From contig NW_002475959.1 in assembly GCF_000189635.1 (NCBI RefSeq), positions 1 to 64,000 of the forward strand: DNA of 64,000 nt. The letters run 5' to 3'. The stretch is from Tetrahymena thermophila SB210. Lineage: Eukaryota > Ciliophora > Oligohymenophorea > Hymenostomatida > Tetrahymenidae. This document shows, piece after piece, positions 51,297 through 62,951 of the stretch. The position numbers and the translations under genes were made by a program. Under the pieces are notes generated by a model, which saw only the letters and a program-made list of their open reading frames with translations, had not been told where the DNA came from and searched no databases. The stretch's first letter is position 1. Each line of letters starts with the position of its first letter.

Positions 51297-53221
51297 ATGG
51301 AAAGCTATAGAGAAATTCAATCTAAATCTCTCACTAACGATCTCAATAATATACTTATGACTTTATGTTTAGGAGAGAGGTATTAAATGATTATAAATTG
51401 TGATTTCTTTATTTCAAATCATAGAAATTATTAACACTTGAGCACACTGATTTTAAAAATAACTAAATAGAAATGAAACAACAGAAACTATCCAATATAC
51501 TGGTCCTGAAATATTGAATTACAAAAAAATAACTTTGGATACTTTGAAAAATGTGAATCCAAATTCTTTGAAAACAGTCATATTAGACTCACAGAAGAAG
51601 GATAATATTTACTTTTCTTACTTAATTAAAGAAGTTGATGAAAAAAGAGGTAAAAAAAACACCTTATAGTCTGGTCTTTTTAAAGAATTAGCTTTGGAAT
51701 AAGGGGAAATAGATAAAATTAATAGGATTGTTGCTTAGTCCATGCTGAGCACCAATGGCTCGTATTTTTCTTAAGCAGCTACATCTTAATAAGCTGTAAA
51801 TTAAGCAGCTCAGAATTAACAAAAGTAGGAAGTGTAAATTGAAATTACAAATACAAAATAAGAGACAGAACAGGTTTAAAATAATAATGACAATGATTAA
51901 ACTGCAGAAAACTAAAGTGAATTAAATGATAAAGACATAGAAGAAAATGATAAAAATATGAATTAAAATGAAGATACAATAGATATAACTGATGTTCCAA
52001 AAGCTCATATCTCTTATTTTCCTGTAAATTTCATTAAGTTATTTTCAGATAGAGAAATTTATTTTGATTAAACAGAAAGTTGCATTTGCTTTGCTCAAAG
52101 GAAGGACCTGGCAATTTTATATTTAAAAATTGCAAATTATAATAGGAAGATCTTTAATTAACTTACCTCAAAGTATTAAAAATAATTAAATTCTTCAAAC
52201 AAAAATTATCATTAATCTTCATTTTTAAATCCAATCAATCTATTAAAAATACTTTTTTTTAAAGAAAAAATGAATTGGCACATTGATTTAGAAGTTGGAG
52301 CTTCTAAAAAAGTTTCACGCTAACATGCTGTTATTTTATATAATTTCGAATAAAAGAGGTATGCATTCAAAATAAATATAATATTTAAAAAAAAAAACAT
52401 ATTTGAATAAATTTAATGTTGAAACATATTCAATAGATTTGAAATAAAATGCTTGTCTAAAAAATTCCACATAAAAGTTGATAACAATTTGTACTCTATA
52501 AAAGATGATCCAGTTCCATTAAAAAATAAATCTTTGATAACAGTTGGTAAAAAATAATTTTTAATTTGACAAATGATTGATTGCTGATAAATTAACTATA
52601 GGAAATGAGCACTTCTACTTTTTCTTACCCAAGAATTTAACTGATGAGATATAAAAAAAACACGAAAAGATACTTCCAGATGAGATGAATGCAGAAAGAG
52701 GTAGAAGAGAAGAAGACGAAGACTAAACACGTAATAGAGAGGAAGGAGATGAAGAAGATGATGATGAAATGGAAGGGGATGGAGAAGAAGATGATCGTAG
52801 ATATAGATAAAGAAGAAACATGAGCATGGATGGAGAAGAAGAGGATGATGAAGGAGAATCGTTAAGTGAAATAGAAAATAAATCTACAAATCGTAAAAAA
52901 CTTAAGAGAAATCAAGATGATTATGACAATAATGAGGATTATGATTATTACTAAAATCGTGAACCAAATTCTGAAGAAGATGGAAATAACGACTTTCTTA
53001 ATGAAGAGGAAAAAGAATTCTTAAAAAAAACAAATCAAAATGTAAATAATAACGAAGAAGAAGAGGATGATGAACAAGAAATTGAGGATGACGATGACGA
53101 CGATGATGGTGATAATGATGATGATGATGAAGGGGATGAAGAAGTGGACGATGAAGATGAAGAAGTAGAAAATGAAGATGAAGAGGAAGAAGAAGAAATG
53201 GAACAAAGCGAAGATGAATGA
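51297..53221 (+). CDS. FHA-domain protein with long acidic C-terminus
   Basis: Four exons (51297-51379, 51471-52358, 52437-52546, 52602-53221) join in frame to 566 aa. The FHA core is spread over exons 2-4: HIDLEVGASKKVSRQHAVIL (the SRxHA phosphothreonine-binding motif), NFEQKRFEIKCLSKKFHIKV, PVPLKNKSLITVGNEHF and FYFFLPKNL. The YNF..FEI..VPL..FYFFLP pattern is closest to the fungal Fhl1 and plant FHA2 group. Before it lies a Gln/Asn-rich linker. After it come about 180 residues that are mostly Glu/Asp, encoded by an AT-poor GAAGAT-type run up to 53221. The start lies directly behind the winged-helix frame, so the two could be one gene; Fhl1 combines FHA with a winged helix. Nuclear role inferred. 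Confidence 0.85.
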
Positions 53222-53957
53222 AATTTAAGAAATAATAACAAATAAATTAATAAATACATTTGAATTTTATCTATAATAAATTATGATAGTAAGTAATATT
53301 TTCCATTAATTTTATATTATTTTGTAAGAAAATTGTATTTTATTGGCTAAATAAAAAATAATTTGTTATAGATAATTATTAAAAATACATTTTAAATATA
53401 ATAAAATTAAAAAATATTGATATCACTTTACAAATATCTTATTTTTTTTCAGAAATTCAAATTAAAATATTTTTAAAAATCTGATGAATTAATTTAATAA
53501 ATTGAAAAAAATAAAAATCATTTTAAATTTATCAAAATACTTTTAAATATATTCCAAAAAATGACAAAACAATTTACAATTTATTATGTAATTTTATTTG
53601 AGTTATTATATTAATTTTGGATTTTAGTTCAAGTGAAGAATTTTTTTGATTTTTGTTTGAATTTAAAAAATGAAATTTTAATAATCGAGTTGCTTAATTT
53701 CTTAAAGAGTTTATCATTAAAATATTTGTCAGATTTTTATATAAAGATAAATATATTAATTAATATAAATAAAAGTTAGTAGATGTTAAAAATTTAAATT
53801 AATTATTAGTTAATTTGGATTATTAATGATTATTATATTGTGAAAATTTGTATTATTTAATAATTATTATTTTAAAATCGTTAATTTATTCGTAATATTT
53901 TTAAAAAAATTCAACTGTTTATTGATAATTATCCAGTGCAGTTCACAGAGAAAGCTT
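53222..53957. other. Convergent spacer
   Basis: AT-rich 0.74 kb between the ends of the FHA gene (+) and the histidine kinase gene (-). No gene or repeat is supported. Confidence 0.55.
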
Positions 53958-56900
53958 TCAGTCCTAATCTCCATTGTTTGATTAAACAAACCAATTTGTA
54001 AAAACCTTATCTAAAGTGCCAAGCATGATTGGTTTTGTTACGTAATCAAGCATTCCGCTCTCAAATGCCTTTTGCTTATCCTCTGGATTCACATAGGCTG
54101 AACAAGCTATAATTGGACATTCAATAGAGGATATTAAGTTTTCTTTGAATATTTAAGTGATTAATTGAGTAGTTTCGTATCCATTCATAACTGGCATATC
54201 AATATCCATAAATATCATTAAGTAAAAGGGGCAGCATGGAAATTTGTTTTTGATTCTTTCTTATATTTTTTGCAAAGCAGACTAGCCACTAAAAGCCATA
54301 TCGATTTTTAAATCCAATTTATTAATTTACTGCTAAATTGCTATAACATTAAATTGATTATCATCAACAACCAGAACCTAAGCATGTTTACATTTTCTTC
54401 TTTTATGATAAGACTTAAATTCTTCTAAAGATTTGAAGTGAGATTTCAAGTGTCTTAACTAGAGTGATTTGCTAGTTACTGATTTTAAGGGGTCTCTTCC
54501 TTCATTTTAGTTGAGTAAACAACTTGAGGCTATTTACTATTATTATGTCAGCTGTGAATTTAGAGAATAAGAATACATATAATTTTAATGAGAGTCGAAA
54601 GCATTTTGCATGGAAGCATATCCAATTTAAGTTTGATCTTTTAATAACGAATGTCCTTAACTGAGTTAGTGACTAAATTAGTGACTAAATTAATGACTAA
54701 ATTAATGAGAAGACATTTTTTATGGGGAATTCTATCTTTAAATACTAAACTCGATTTCTAATTCTTCTAATCTCTTTTTATCTATAAGCTCATTTCTATT
54801 AACATTCATATTATTTGGTTTATTTCTTACAATGATAGTAGGACTAAGTATATCAAAAGCCTCATTGTGTTTGTTATTGATTGACATACAAGATGATTTT
54901 CTATTACTTAATTGGTGAATGTTATGATCAGAGTAGAACTATTTTTAGGTAAGCATGTCATTTAATTGTGAATTTTCAGCTATTTAGCTCATTTCTTCTT
55001 TTCTCTTTTTCAGATTTTCTTGTTTTTACATTAGATACAAAATATCTGAATTTGTAGTACCATTTTCTATTTATAAAGGATTAGAATTTACAAATGTTGT
55101 TTAATTTGAAAATTTATTGTCAGTTTCATCGACTATATCCTCAAAAGTTATATTCTATCCAATATTCTTACCAAATTGGCTTATTTTTTTAGGTAATTTC
55201 TATTTTTAGTTTTAATAACTGTGAAATGAATTATTTTCTAAAGAATTTCTGCTGCTTTCCTTATTTTGTTTAGGTGAATGCTCTAAATCGTTATCTTTCT
55301 TAGATTCTTCAATTATTATTTGGAGTTCTTCAGCCTTCTTATCTCTGTTATAAAAATGGTATATCATTAATAAAATATAAAGCAATAGTAATATTTTGAT
55401 TAATTCTAAAATTTTAATTATCAATGCAAATTTATGAGTTAGACTTGAAATAAAATTTTTTACAAGCAGAATTTTTGATATTTTTTAATTTATTTTTTCT
55501 TATTAAAATAAGTGGTTTTTAAGAAACCATAATTTGTTAAGCAAAAATGAATTAATAAAATAAATGTAAACGATAAACCCTCAAGAAAAATCTTTGAAAT
55601 ATTATTACTCCTTATTATCTAAAAATAGTGGCAAATTTGTAAAAATTATTAAAATCTGGGTGGCAGATTTATAAATAATTGAGACATAAAAATAGTGATA
55701 ATTAATAAGCAGAAAAAGTAACAATAAATCTCTTCAAAAAATTGCAATATTCTAAAAAATTGATAGAAATATATTTTTCTTTATTGATTAATTAAAAAAT
55801 TATTTACGATTGACTTTTTATTTATTGAATATCATCTATTAGGTAGTCTTGAATTATGAAGGAAAAAGACGATCCTTTTCCTACTTCAGACACAACCACT
55901 ATAGGCTAGTGCTATAATTCAGCTGGACACAACATTTTAGCTAATTAATTGCTTATTGATAAACCTAATCCTGCACCGCATTAATTGTATTTAATTCTAT
56001 TTTAAAGATCTGCTTTATTGAAATTATCGAAAATAGTTGAGTATCTGTCAGGAGGAATACCAATTCCAGTATCTTCACAAGTTATTTTTATTGCAAGTGG
56101 TTTTTAGGAAGTAATTTCTGCTTTGAGAGTTATTTGTCCTTAATTAGTGAATTTTAAAGCATTACTGAGTAAATTGAGGACTATCTAGCGAACTCTATTT
56201 GGATCACTATTTATTATGTATTTGTCATCTTGTTAGTTGAGGGGATTTATTGGGTCGAATGCACTTTCAATTTGTTCATTACTGTTATATTCTTCATATG
56301 TGCCTGACCCAATTTATAAGCAAAGCTTGATTCCCTTCATTCTAGACTAAATAGATATCAAAATGAGGCACTCTTACAATATTTTTTTTAAGCTGAAATA
56401 TTGCCTTGTAATTTTAAATTTTCCTGCCTCGAGCTATGCGAAATCGAGAATATCATTAATTAAATTTAATAAAATTTTACTTGAGTAAAGCGCAGGATCT
56501 AAATTATCTCTAATCATATCCTTTTACTCCATTCTTAAAAGTTCCTCTCTCATAATTTAAAGCATTGAAATCGAACAGTTTAATGGCGTTCTAAGCTCAT
56601 GAGAGACGCTTGCAAGCATTCTCATTTTATATTCGTTTTAGTCTTCTAATCTCTTTACTTTTTATGCCTATGATTGATCTTCAATTATCATTACTATTAA
56701 CTATTCATGAACTTGAATCTTCCAATTTTAATTAGCTTACAGAATTTATTTTTTTTATGAGATATTTTGAGAATTCTTTTAATTTAGCTCATCGCTGTTC
56801 GTCTTCTTCATTATTTTTAGAGACTTGTTATTGGTGATTTATTTCTTTTATGCTGCACTTACTGACTGTTGAGAAGTCCTCTTTTATCTAATTTGCATTT

Positions 56901-58806
56901 CCCTTTCATAACTATCTTGAAGTGGTGAAATTTAATTAAAAGAATTAAATGCATCCTCTACTTCCTTTTCTAAATCTAAGTCATACAAGACAAGCTTAAT
57001 ATTAAGCTTTTTACCATCAGAGCTATTCGCCTCTATTTAACATGCCTCTTCTTAGTATAAATTGGCTTATTCAAAACTTTAAGTGTTCATCTATTGTTGC
57101 TTAGGAGTTTTATCAAAAGAGGCAGATGATTGCTTCCTTGAATTTATATTATTTGGTGATTGTTAAATATTTGTACTTTAATTATTGTTGCTATTATTTG
57201 TAACTTTTTTTGGTTCTTCTTTTTTTATATTGTCTTAATTATTTTATCCCTTATTTTATAATTAGTTTATATTTTAATTTTACTATTATTAAGATGGTTA
57301 CAATTAGCTAATTGGTTGCTAGTACAGCAAGCTTTTTGAAAAATTATCTAGATTAATTTAATTATCTCTTTGAGAAGAGCAACTTTACTTTGTTGAACTA
57401 GTGAATATTTTTTCAAGGATACTCTTAAAGATTGAGTATTTTTGATTTGTGTTTGGTGAAAAAGGTGATGGAGATTAATATTGTTCTGCTATTTTAACCA
57501 TGCTCTAAAATCTCTAACTAACTATTTTATTATGACCCTTTGGCTCTAATTCATATGAAATAGACTGATCACCTCTTAAAACTTCAACACAATTAAAAGT
57601 TTAATGTATACTTGTATTTTTAATATCAATTTCAATCGATTCTTCAATAAGATTGTTATTAATATTAATTTGATGCATAGTATTATTCAAGGAAATTTCG
57701 TTTAAAGTAACATCTTTGTTTTTAGGTTAGTTTTTTTATTAATTAATTCTATTTTTCTTTTATTTTAAGTTATCTCCTTCATTTTTTTACTCATTTGAAG
57801 GTGAAACTACCTTCTCTTAAATCTAATTAATATTTATTTATGTTGTTAACTTTGACTAATTTTATTGCTGCTGTTTAGGCTAGAAAAACCCATTCAAGCT
57901 TTATACTTCACCAAGGTTTAACTTATTAAGAGCATTGAACAAATCTTCATTTTTAGAGCAATTCAAAATAGAATGCAAATTTGAGTTAGCAAACAATACC
58001 TGCATCTATTCATCAATTATAGCTATTCCATGAGGTATATATTGTAATATATTAGTGTAAAATTTCTTAATGTTGCATATTTCTCCTTGCTAAGCTGCTA
58101 TAAGCTTTTCTCTAAATGATTTTTCCATTTAACTTTATTTTGCTTGAATTATCTATGAAGCAAACGAAATAATTAGCAAAATACATACTATAATAGAAGA
58201 AGTAGTACTTTACTAAAATATTTAGAATTCTAAAAATATCCTCAAAATAGCGTAAATCATCATGATATGAAAAATTATAACATAAATAAAATGTGCTCGA
58301 CTAGGGTAAATTTAATAAGTAAAGACTTTTGCTTGCTTATTCATTAATATAATAAAGAGAGGATTTATATAGAGCTTACACATTAGAGATATTTCAAAAA
58401 TAATAAACTAACTGCAAATCATATACATGGCTAAAAAAATAAGTACACTTCTATTTGCTTTCCTGAAATTCCCCTTAAAATAATAAGTAGCAGCTCCAAC
58501 AATCCCAGAAAAAGCGAAGCAGGTTATATAAATTATAGGATATAAAAATTATTTAGATTTATAGTCGTATCTCAAGATATCTTAAGGCATTTCGATTGAG
58601 CAGACTACTGCAAAAACTCCGCATAATATCATTATAAAAACTTGCATAAAAAACTAATTTTTATTGGCTGATTGTATGATATTTTATAATTGCTTAGCCC
58701 TTTACTTTTCAGCAATATGTGTGTGATCAAACAGTCTTGTAACTTTTTGATCATTATTTCCCTTCTCTAGCTAATCAAGTTCAATGCTGCTTTTCTACTA
58801 TTGCAT
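53958..58806 (-). CDS. Membrane hybrid histidine kinase with PAS and receiver domains
   Basis: Reads as one frame with a single proposed intron (55345-55807) and joins to 1461 aa. Residues about 50-225 contain five or six hydrophobic helices (MQVFIMILCGVFAVVCSI first). A PAS-like segment IPHGIAIIDEQMQVLFANSN lies near residue 255, then about 400 Gln/Asn-rich residues. The dimerisation His is in MLASVSHELRTPLN (about residue 735). The ATPase domain shows the N box DPNRVRQIVLNLLSNALKFT, CEDTGIGIPPDRY and CGAGLGLSISNQLAKML. After a second low-complexity linker with four HQFS-type repeats (near 54650-54700), the receiver domain has VLVVDDNQFNV, phosphoacceptor Asp in MIFMDIDMPVMNGYET and the Lys in DYVTKPIM. 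All phosphorelay residues are intact. The intron is long for this genome; a smaller intron plus an extra hydrophobic exon is an alternative. Signal sensed unknown. Confidence 0.92.
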
Positions 58807-61374
58807 TTATATAATGAATTAAGATTTATAAGTAAGTTGATTTTATCTAAGTGAAATTAACTTTGTTTGAACAATGTTTATTGATTAATTTATTTTTGTT
58901 AAAATGCATTATTATGCAATTTGTAAATGATTAAATTTTTTTTTCCCTTTATTTATGTCATACCCAGCATTTTTAACACAAATTGTAAATTCATTAGTAA
59001 ATACAAGAATTTTTTGAAATCTTTTCACTAAAAACTTTCAATTTTCAGTATTAACAATCATAATTATAATATGCATTTTCAGGCATTTTATACTCAAGTA
59101 ATCTCTCTTTTGAAGTATATTTCTTATACTTTTCTATTATCAGAGGTTATTATACTGCATATCCAACTTATTATACAATTATTTATGATAGAACTATTTT
59201 AATGTTTACTATTCAATGTTTGTTTTTGTTTTCTGGATGATACTGCTTTCATTTAAAAAATTAATAACAAATTTGATCTTTATTAAAGTTTCAAGGAAAA
59301 TCATTAAAAACTTCTTTTAAATCTTTCATTATAAAATTTACTTCGCTAATTATTACTTATTATTAATTTATTTATAGCTTTTTCTCATAATCTAGAAATG
59401 TAAAACCTTTATAATATGTATAATAGATTTCATTTTAAGCAAAACAAGTTTTATATTTATTATATCATTTATTTTTTAAAACATTTTTTTCTAGTTTATT
59501 CTGTTATTTAAGGTAAGATAAATGATATCTGAAAAAAAATTTTTAAACTTTGAAAAAAATGAGAATTTCTAAAATGAAAAGTTAAATGAAGTAATTGCTA
59601 ATTTATTAATGAATATATTTGTTCATTAAATTAAAAATTCTTTTTATAATTTATATTAATTTATTTTACTCAAATAATCATTTAAGCGTTGATTAAGTAT
59701 AATAAACGATGATTACTTATATACTTTGTTATTAAGTCAGTTTTAACAAAAATAATAATAACATAGAAACAAATCAAATCATTAAAAAATTCAATCATCT
59801 AATGATCAATATTCATTCCTCTTTCTTTTAAAATCAAAATGTTACTTTTTTTCTAATGATAAAATCAGTTATTAATAATTTATAAGACGATATTTAATGA
59901 TAATAAACATTAAAATATTAAGCTTGTAAAAATTTAAAAAGAAAAACTTTAATATACCTTAAATAATAACAATTCTATCAACTTTTTAATCGATAAAACT
60001 TTTGAAAATGAAAATTTTTTGGCTGATATTTTTAGAAATTAAGAAAATTTTTATTGGATATTAATTAAGGAGAAGTCACCTTACATATTATTAATGAGCC
60101 AAAGACTCAATATAATATCATTTTAGAAAAATCAAATTTTCTTCCTTAACACCCTTAAATTATTTTTGGAAGTAATTAAATAAAAAAATATAAAATTTTA
60201 TGGCAAAATATCTATCTTATCTACACATTTTTTGGTTGATTATAAATAAAATACATCCTTATAATGTTTTAAACCATAATTTTAACGAGTGATATTATTT
60301 AAAGCAGATCATATTCATCAAATTATATATTTTCATTATGTTACAAAATTAAAAAAAATATTCATCTTGTTAATGATGAATTGATTTATTTGTAATTATT
60401 TTTAGATATTTATTATAAGAGTTACATTTATTATTTAGATTAATCTAAAGCAATCAAGAATTTTCTTTTAAAATATCATTTGAAAATATTTCTTTTATTT
60501 ATGTGAACTAATAAAAAAAATAATAATATAAAAAAAATAATTTATTACAAACTACAAAAAAAGAAAGTTACTCGTTTAAAATAAAAATTAATCATAAATT
60601 GAAATTATATTTAATAATCAAATCAGATGCTTTTATAGGTAAAAAAAATTATTAAAAGTACCAATATTTAATTTTTAAATTAATACTGATAAATTTTTTA
60701 ATTATACCTTTTTAGTGCTTTTATTATTTGTTTTTACATAAAAATTAAATTAATTAGAGTTATTATAGAAAGATAATTAATCATTTTAAAAGTTTAAAAA
60801 ATTTTACTGATTAAAAAGTTGATCAATTTTATATTTGAATTAAAAATAAACAAATTGTTCTAGCTCATTTTTATCATTTAAAATATTTCTATTTAAGTTT
60901 ATTTTTATAAGTTCTTCAAATAATTGAAGTAAAGAATTTTAAATACACCGTTTTGAAAATTAAATATTTTTTAAGGGATTTAATAGATAGATCTAAATTT
61001 TATATTAAATTAAATAACCAAAGTTTTTGTTTAAAAAATAGGATAGAACAATTAAAATATGCTTGTTTGTTTAAATTAAAAAAAAATTGTTTGATCATAT
61101 TAAAAATTATTTGATATTTTTAAATAAAATTTGTGAATTTTCATCATCTTTTTCAGATAAATACTTTACTCAAGTTGATGTAACCAGAAACAAAAATAAA
61201 AATGTAAATAAAAATTTAGTTCAAATTTTGTAATAAATTATTACTATCAAAAACAAGCACAAAGAGTTTGAAATTCTAATTAAGAAAATGGAATACATAC
61301 TTAAATTATAAAAAGTAAATTAAACTAGGTGTAATTTTATTATAAAAATGAGAAATAAATAAATAATAAATCAG
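58807..61374. other. Gene-poor 2.6-kb stretch
   Basis: Holds the 5' flank of the histidine kinase gene and the 3' flank of the mitochondrial carrier. Apart from the TGA-interrupted frame at 59045-59526, I see only AT-rich DNA and short direct repeats. No tRNA-like B box or other RNA gene signal was recognised. Confidence 0.5.
59045..59526 (-). pseudogene. Coding-like frame interrupted by four TGA codons
   Basis: On the minus strand one frame of about 160 codons, 59526 to 59045, contains four in-frame TGAs (59465-59467, 59291-59293, 59249-59251, 59213-59215) before a fifth at 59045-59047. Between them the peptide is richer in Asp/Glu, Gly, Pro and Gln than chance AT-rich translation (EIYYTYYKGFTFLDYE; VQQVGYAVQQPLIIEKY; SKERLLEYKMPENAYY). 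No frameshift is needed. It could be a decayed gene, a selenocysteine-containing frame, or chance: about 2-3 TGAs would be expected in random DNA of this composition, and local GC is only about 20 percent. No homologue was recognised. Confidence 0.25.
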
Positions 61375-62214
61375 TCAGTCATATGAGTGATATAAAGTAA
61401 ATATTTATTTATAAAAGTATTCATATGTTGTCATTAGTACAGCGCCATAAGTAGATACTCTTAGCATACGAGCCTAATAACCTAAAAAGAATCCTTTAAT
61501 ACCTTTATTTTTTTAATAAATATCTTTCGATATTTGAAAATAGCTTTTGTTTGAGTTTTCTAAATGGGTTTGCTTTTGTGTTTTGATTACATCCAAAGGT
61601 AAGGTGATAAAAGCACCAAGAAGTCCGCTGACTCCTCCTATCAGAAGGTTTTTGTAAAAATCAGGAACATCTCTATCACTTAAAAATATTTTGAAATTTT
61701 CAGCAAAGACCCAATAAATTTAAGTAGCAAGAATATCTCTTTGCAGTGTTATCCAATAGGCTTTCAAACCTTACTATCTAAACATTTGATAAAAATGAAC
61801 CCAACTAAATCCATGCATAGATTATTTCACTGTTTTAAAACATTCGAAGGGAAAGAATAATGATGAGGTGATAAACCTTGTGATACCAGATGTAATTAAT
61901 GGAAATATAACTTTATGTTCATCATGGAAACCTTTATATCTCTCAAGAAGCATAAGCTTGCAACTATCGTATAAATAAAGATAAACACCAAGGGATAATC
62001 CATTAGTAGCTATTGCATAAGAGAATCCATTGTAAAATGTCATTAGCCCTTCTTTTTTGTAGACTTCAAAGGCTAATCTAAGAAATTTTCCTTAATTTTC
62101 CGATTGCTGTCTAATCTTCACAACTTAAAATGGATGAGTAACTAAAGATGAGCTAATACTACACAAAGTAGATGAGATTGCTGCTATTGTTTTACTTTCT
62201 TTCCTTGAAGTCAT
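61375..62214 (-). CDS. Mitochondrial carrier family (SLC25) protein
   Basis: Intronless frame of 279 aa, the usual length for a mitochondrial inner-membrane carrier with three repeats of about 90 residues and six helices. The repeat signature Px[D/E]xx[K/R] appears three times: THPFQVVKIRQQ (Gln in place of the acidic residue), FFPFECFKTVKQ and TLPLDVIKTQKQ. Gly-rich second-helix motifs follow (VYKKEGLMTFYNGFSYAI; GIKGFFLGYQARMLRVSTYG). The protein ends soon after the last helix. No substrate can be read; the atypical first motif makes assignment to a subfamily unsafe. It is divergently arranged with the UBR-box gene. Confidence 0.9.
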
Positions 62215-62951
62215 TATTTCCTTTTTGATTTTTGCTTTCTTTTTAGGCTTTACTTGCTGGCTAAAAAACTAACTTTAATCAAAACTCTCCTTTCACTTTT
62301 TATCAAAATTTATTTATTATTTACTTATCTAAAAATTATGCAATCACATTCAATTATTGTTTGTTTTATTCTTTGTTATAACCTCATTTCCATTTCAATA
62401 TTCCAAAAACTACTTTCTATTTGTCTGTCTGTCCGTCTCTGATATTTTATTGCCATAAGATAAAATTTTGTAGTTTTTAAAAAAATTTACTCCAAATTAA
62501 ACCCTTTTATGCGCTATTTAGATGATTAATAGCTTTTCTTTTCGATTTTTAACTGATAGCTTTCTATTATTCTGTTATTAGCAATATAACTTACTGATTT
62601 TTTAATTTTATAATGAACTTAAAATTTAAATTTATTTTCTTTAAAATATAAAATATTTTTACTTTTATATTTAAATTTAAAATCAATTTCATAACCCTTA
62701 GTTTTAAAATTATGATAAAAAATTTAATTAAATTATGAAAAAATAAAAGAGATTTAAAAAATATATAATTTATAATTGATTTATCTATGTGTGTTAATTT
62801 GAAAATATTTTATTTACAATTTATGTGATGATTTAAATATTTAAATCTTTTTTTTTTTTACATAGTATTTAAACAAATTGATTAGATAAATTAAAATTTA
62901 TAATTTAATTACTTTTTTTCTATATCCTATATCTTTAAGGTTTGTTATAAT
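62215..62951. other. Divergent promoter region
   Basis: 0.74 kb between the divergent mitochondrial carrier and UBR-box genes, so it should hold both promoters. It has a short (TCTG)n-like run near 62420-62440, AT-rich runs and no coding signal on either strand that I would support. Confidence 0.5.

Noticed and set aside
53021..53259. Two minus-strand frames rich in Ser or Phe/Ile
   Set aside because: They are complements of the Glu/Asp-coding GAAGAT-type run at the end of the FHA gene.
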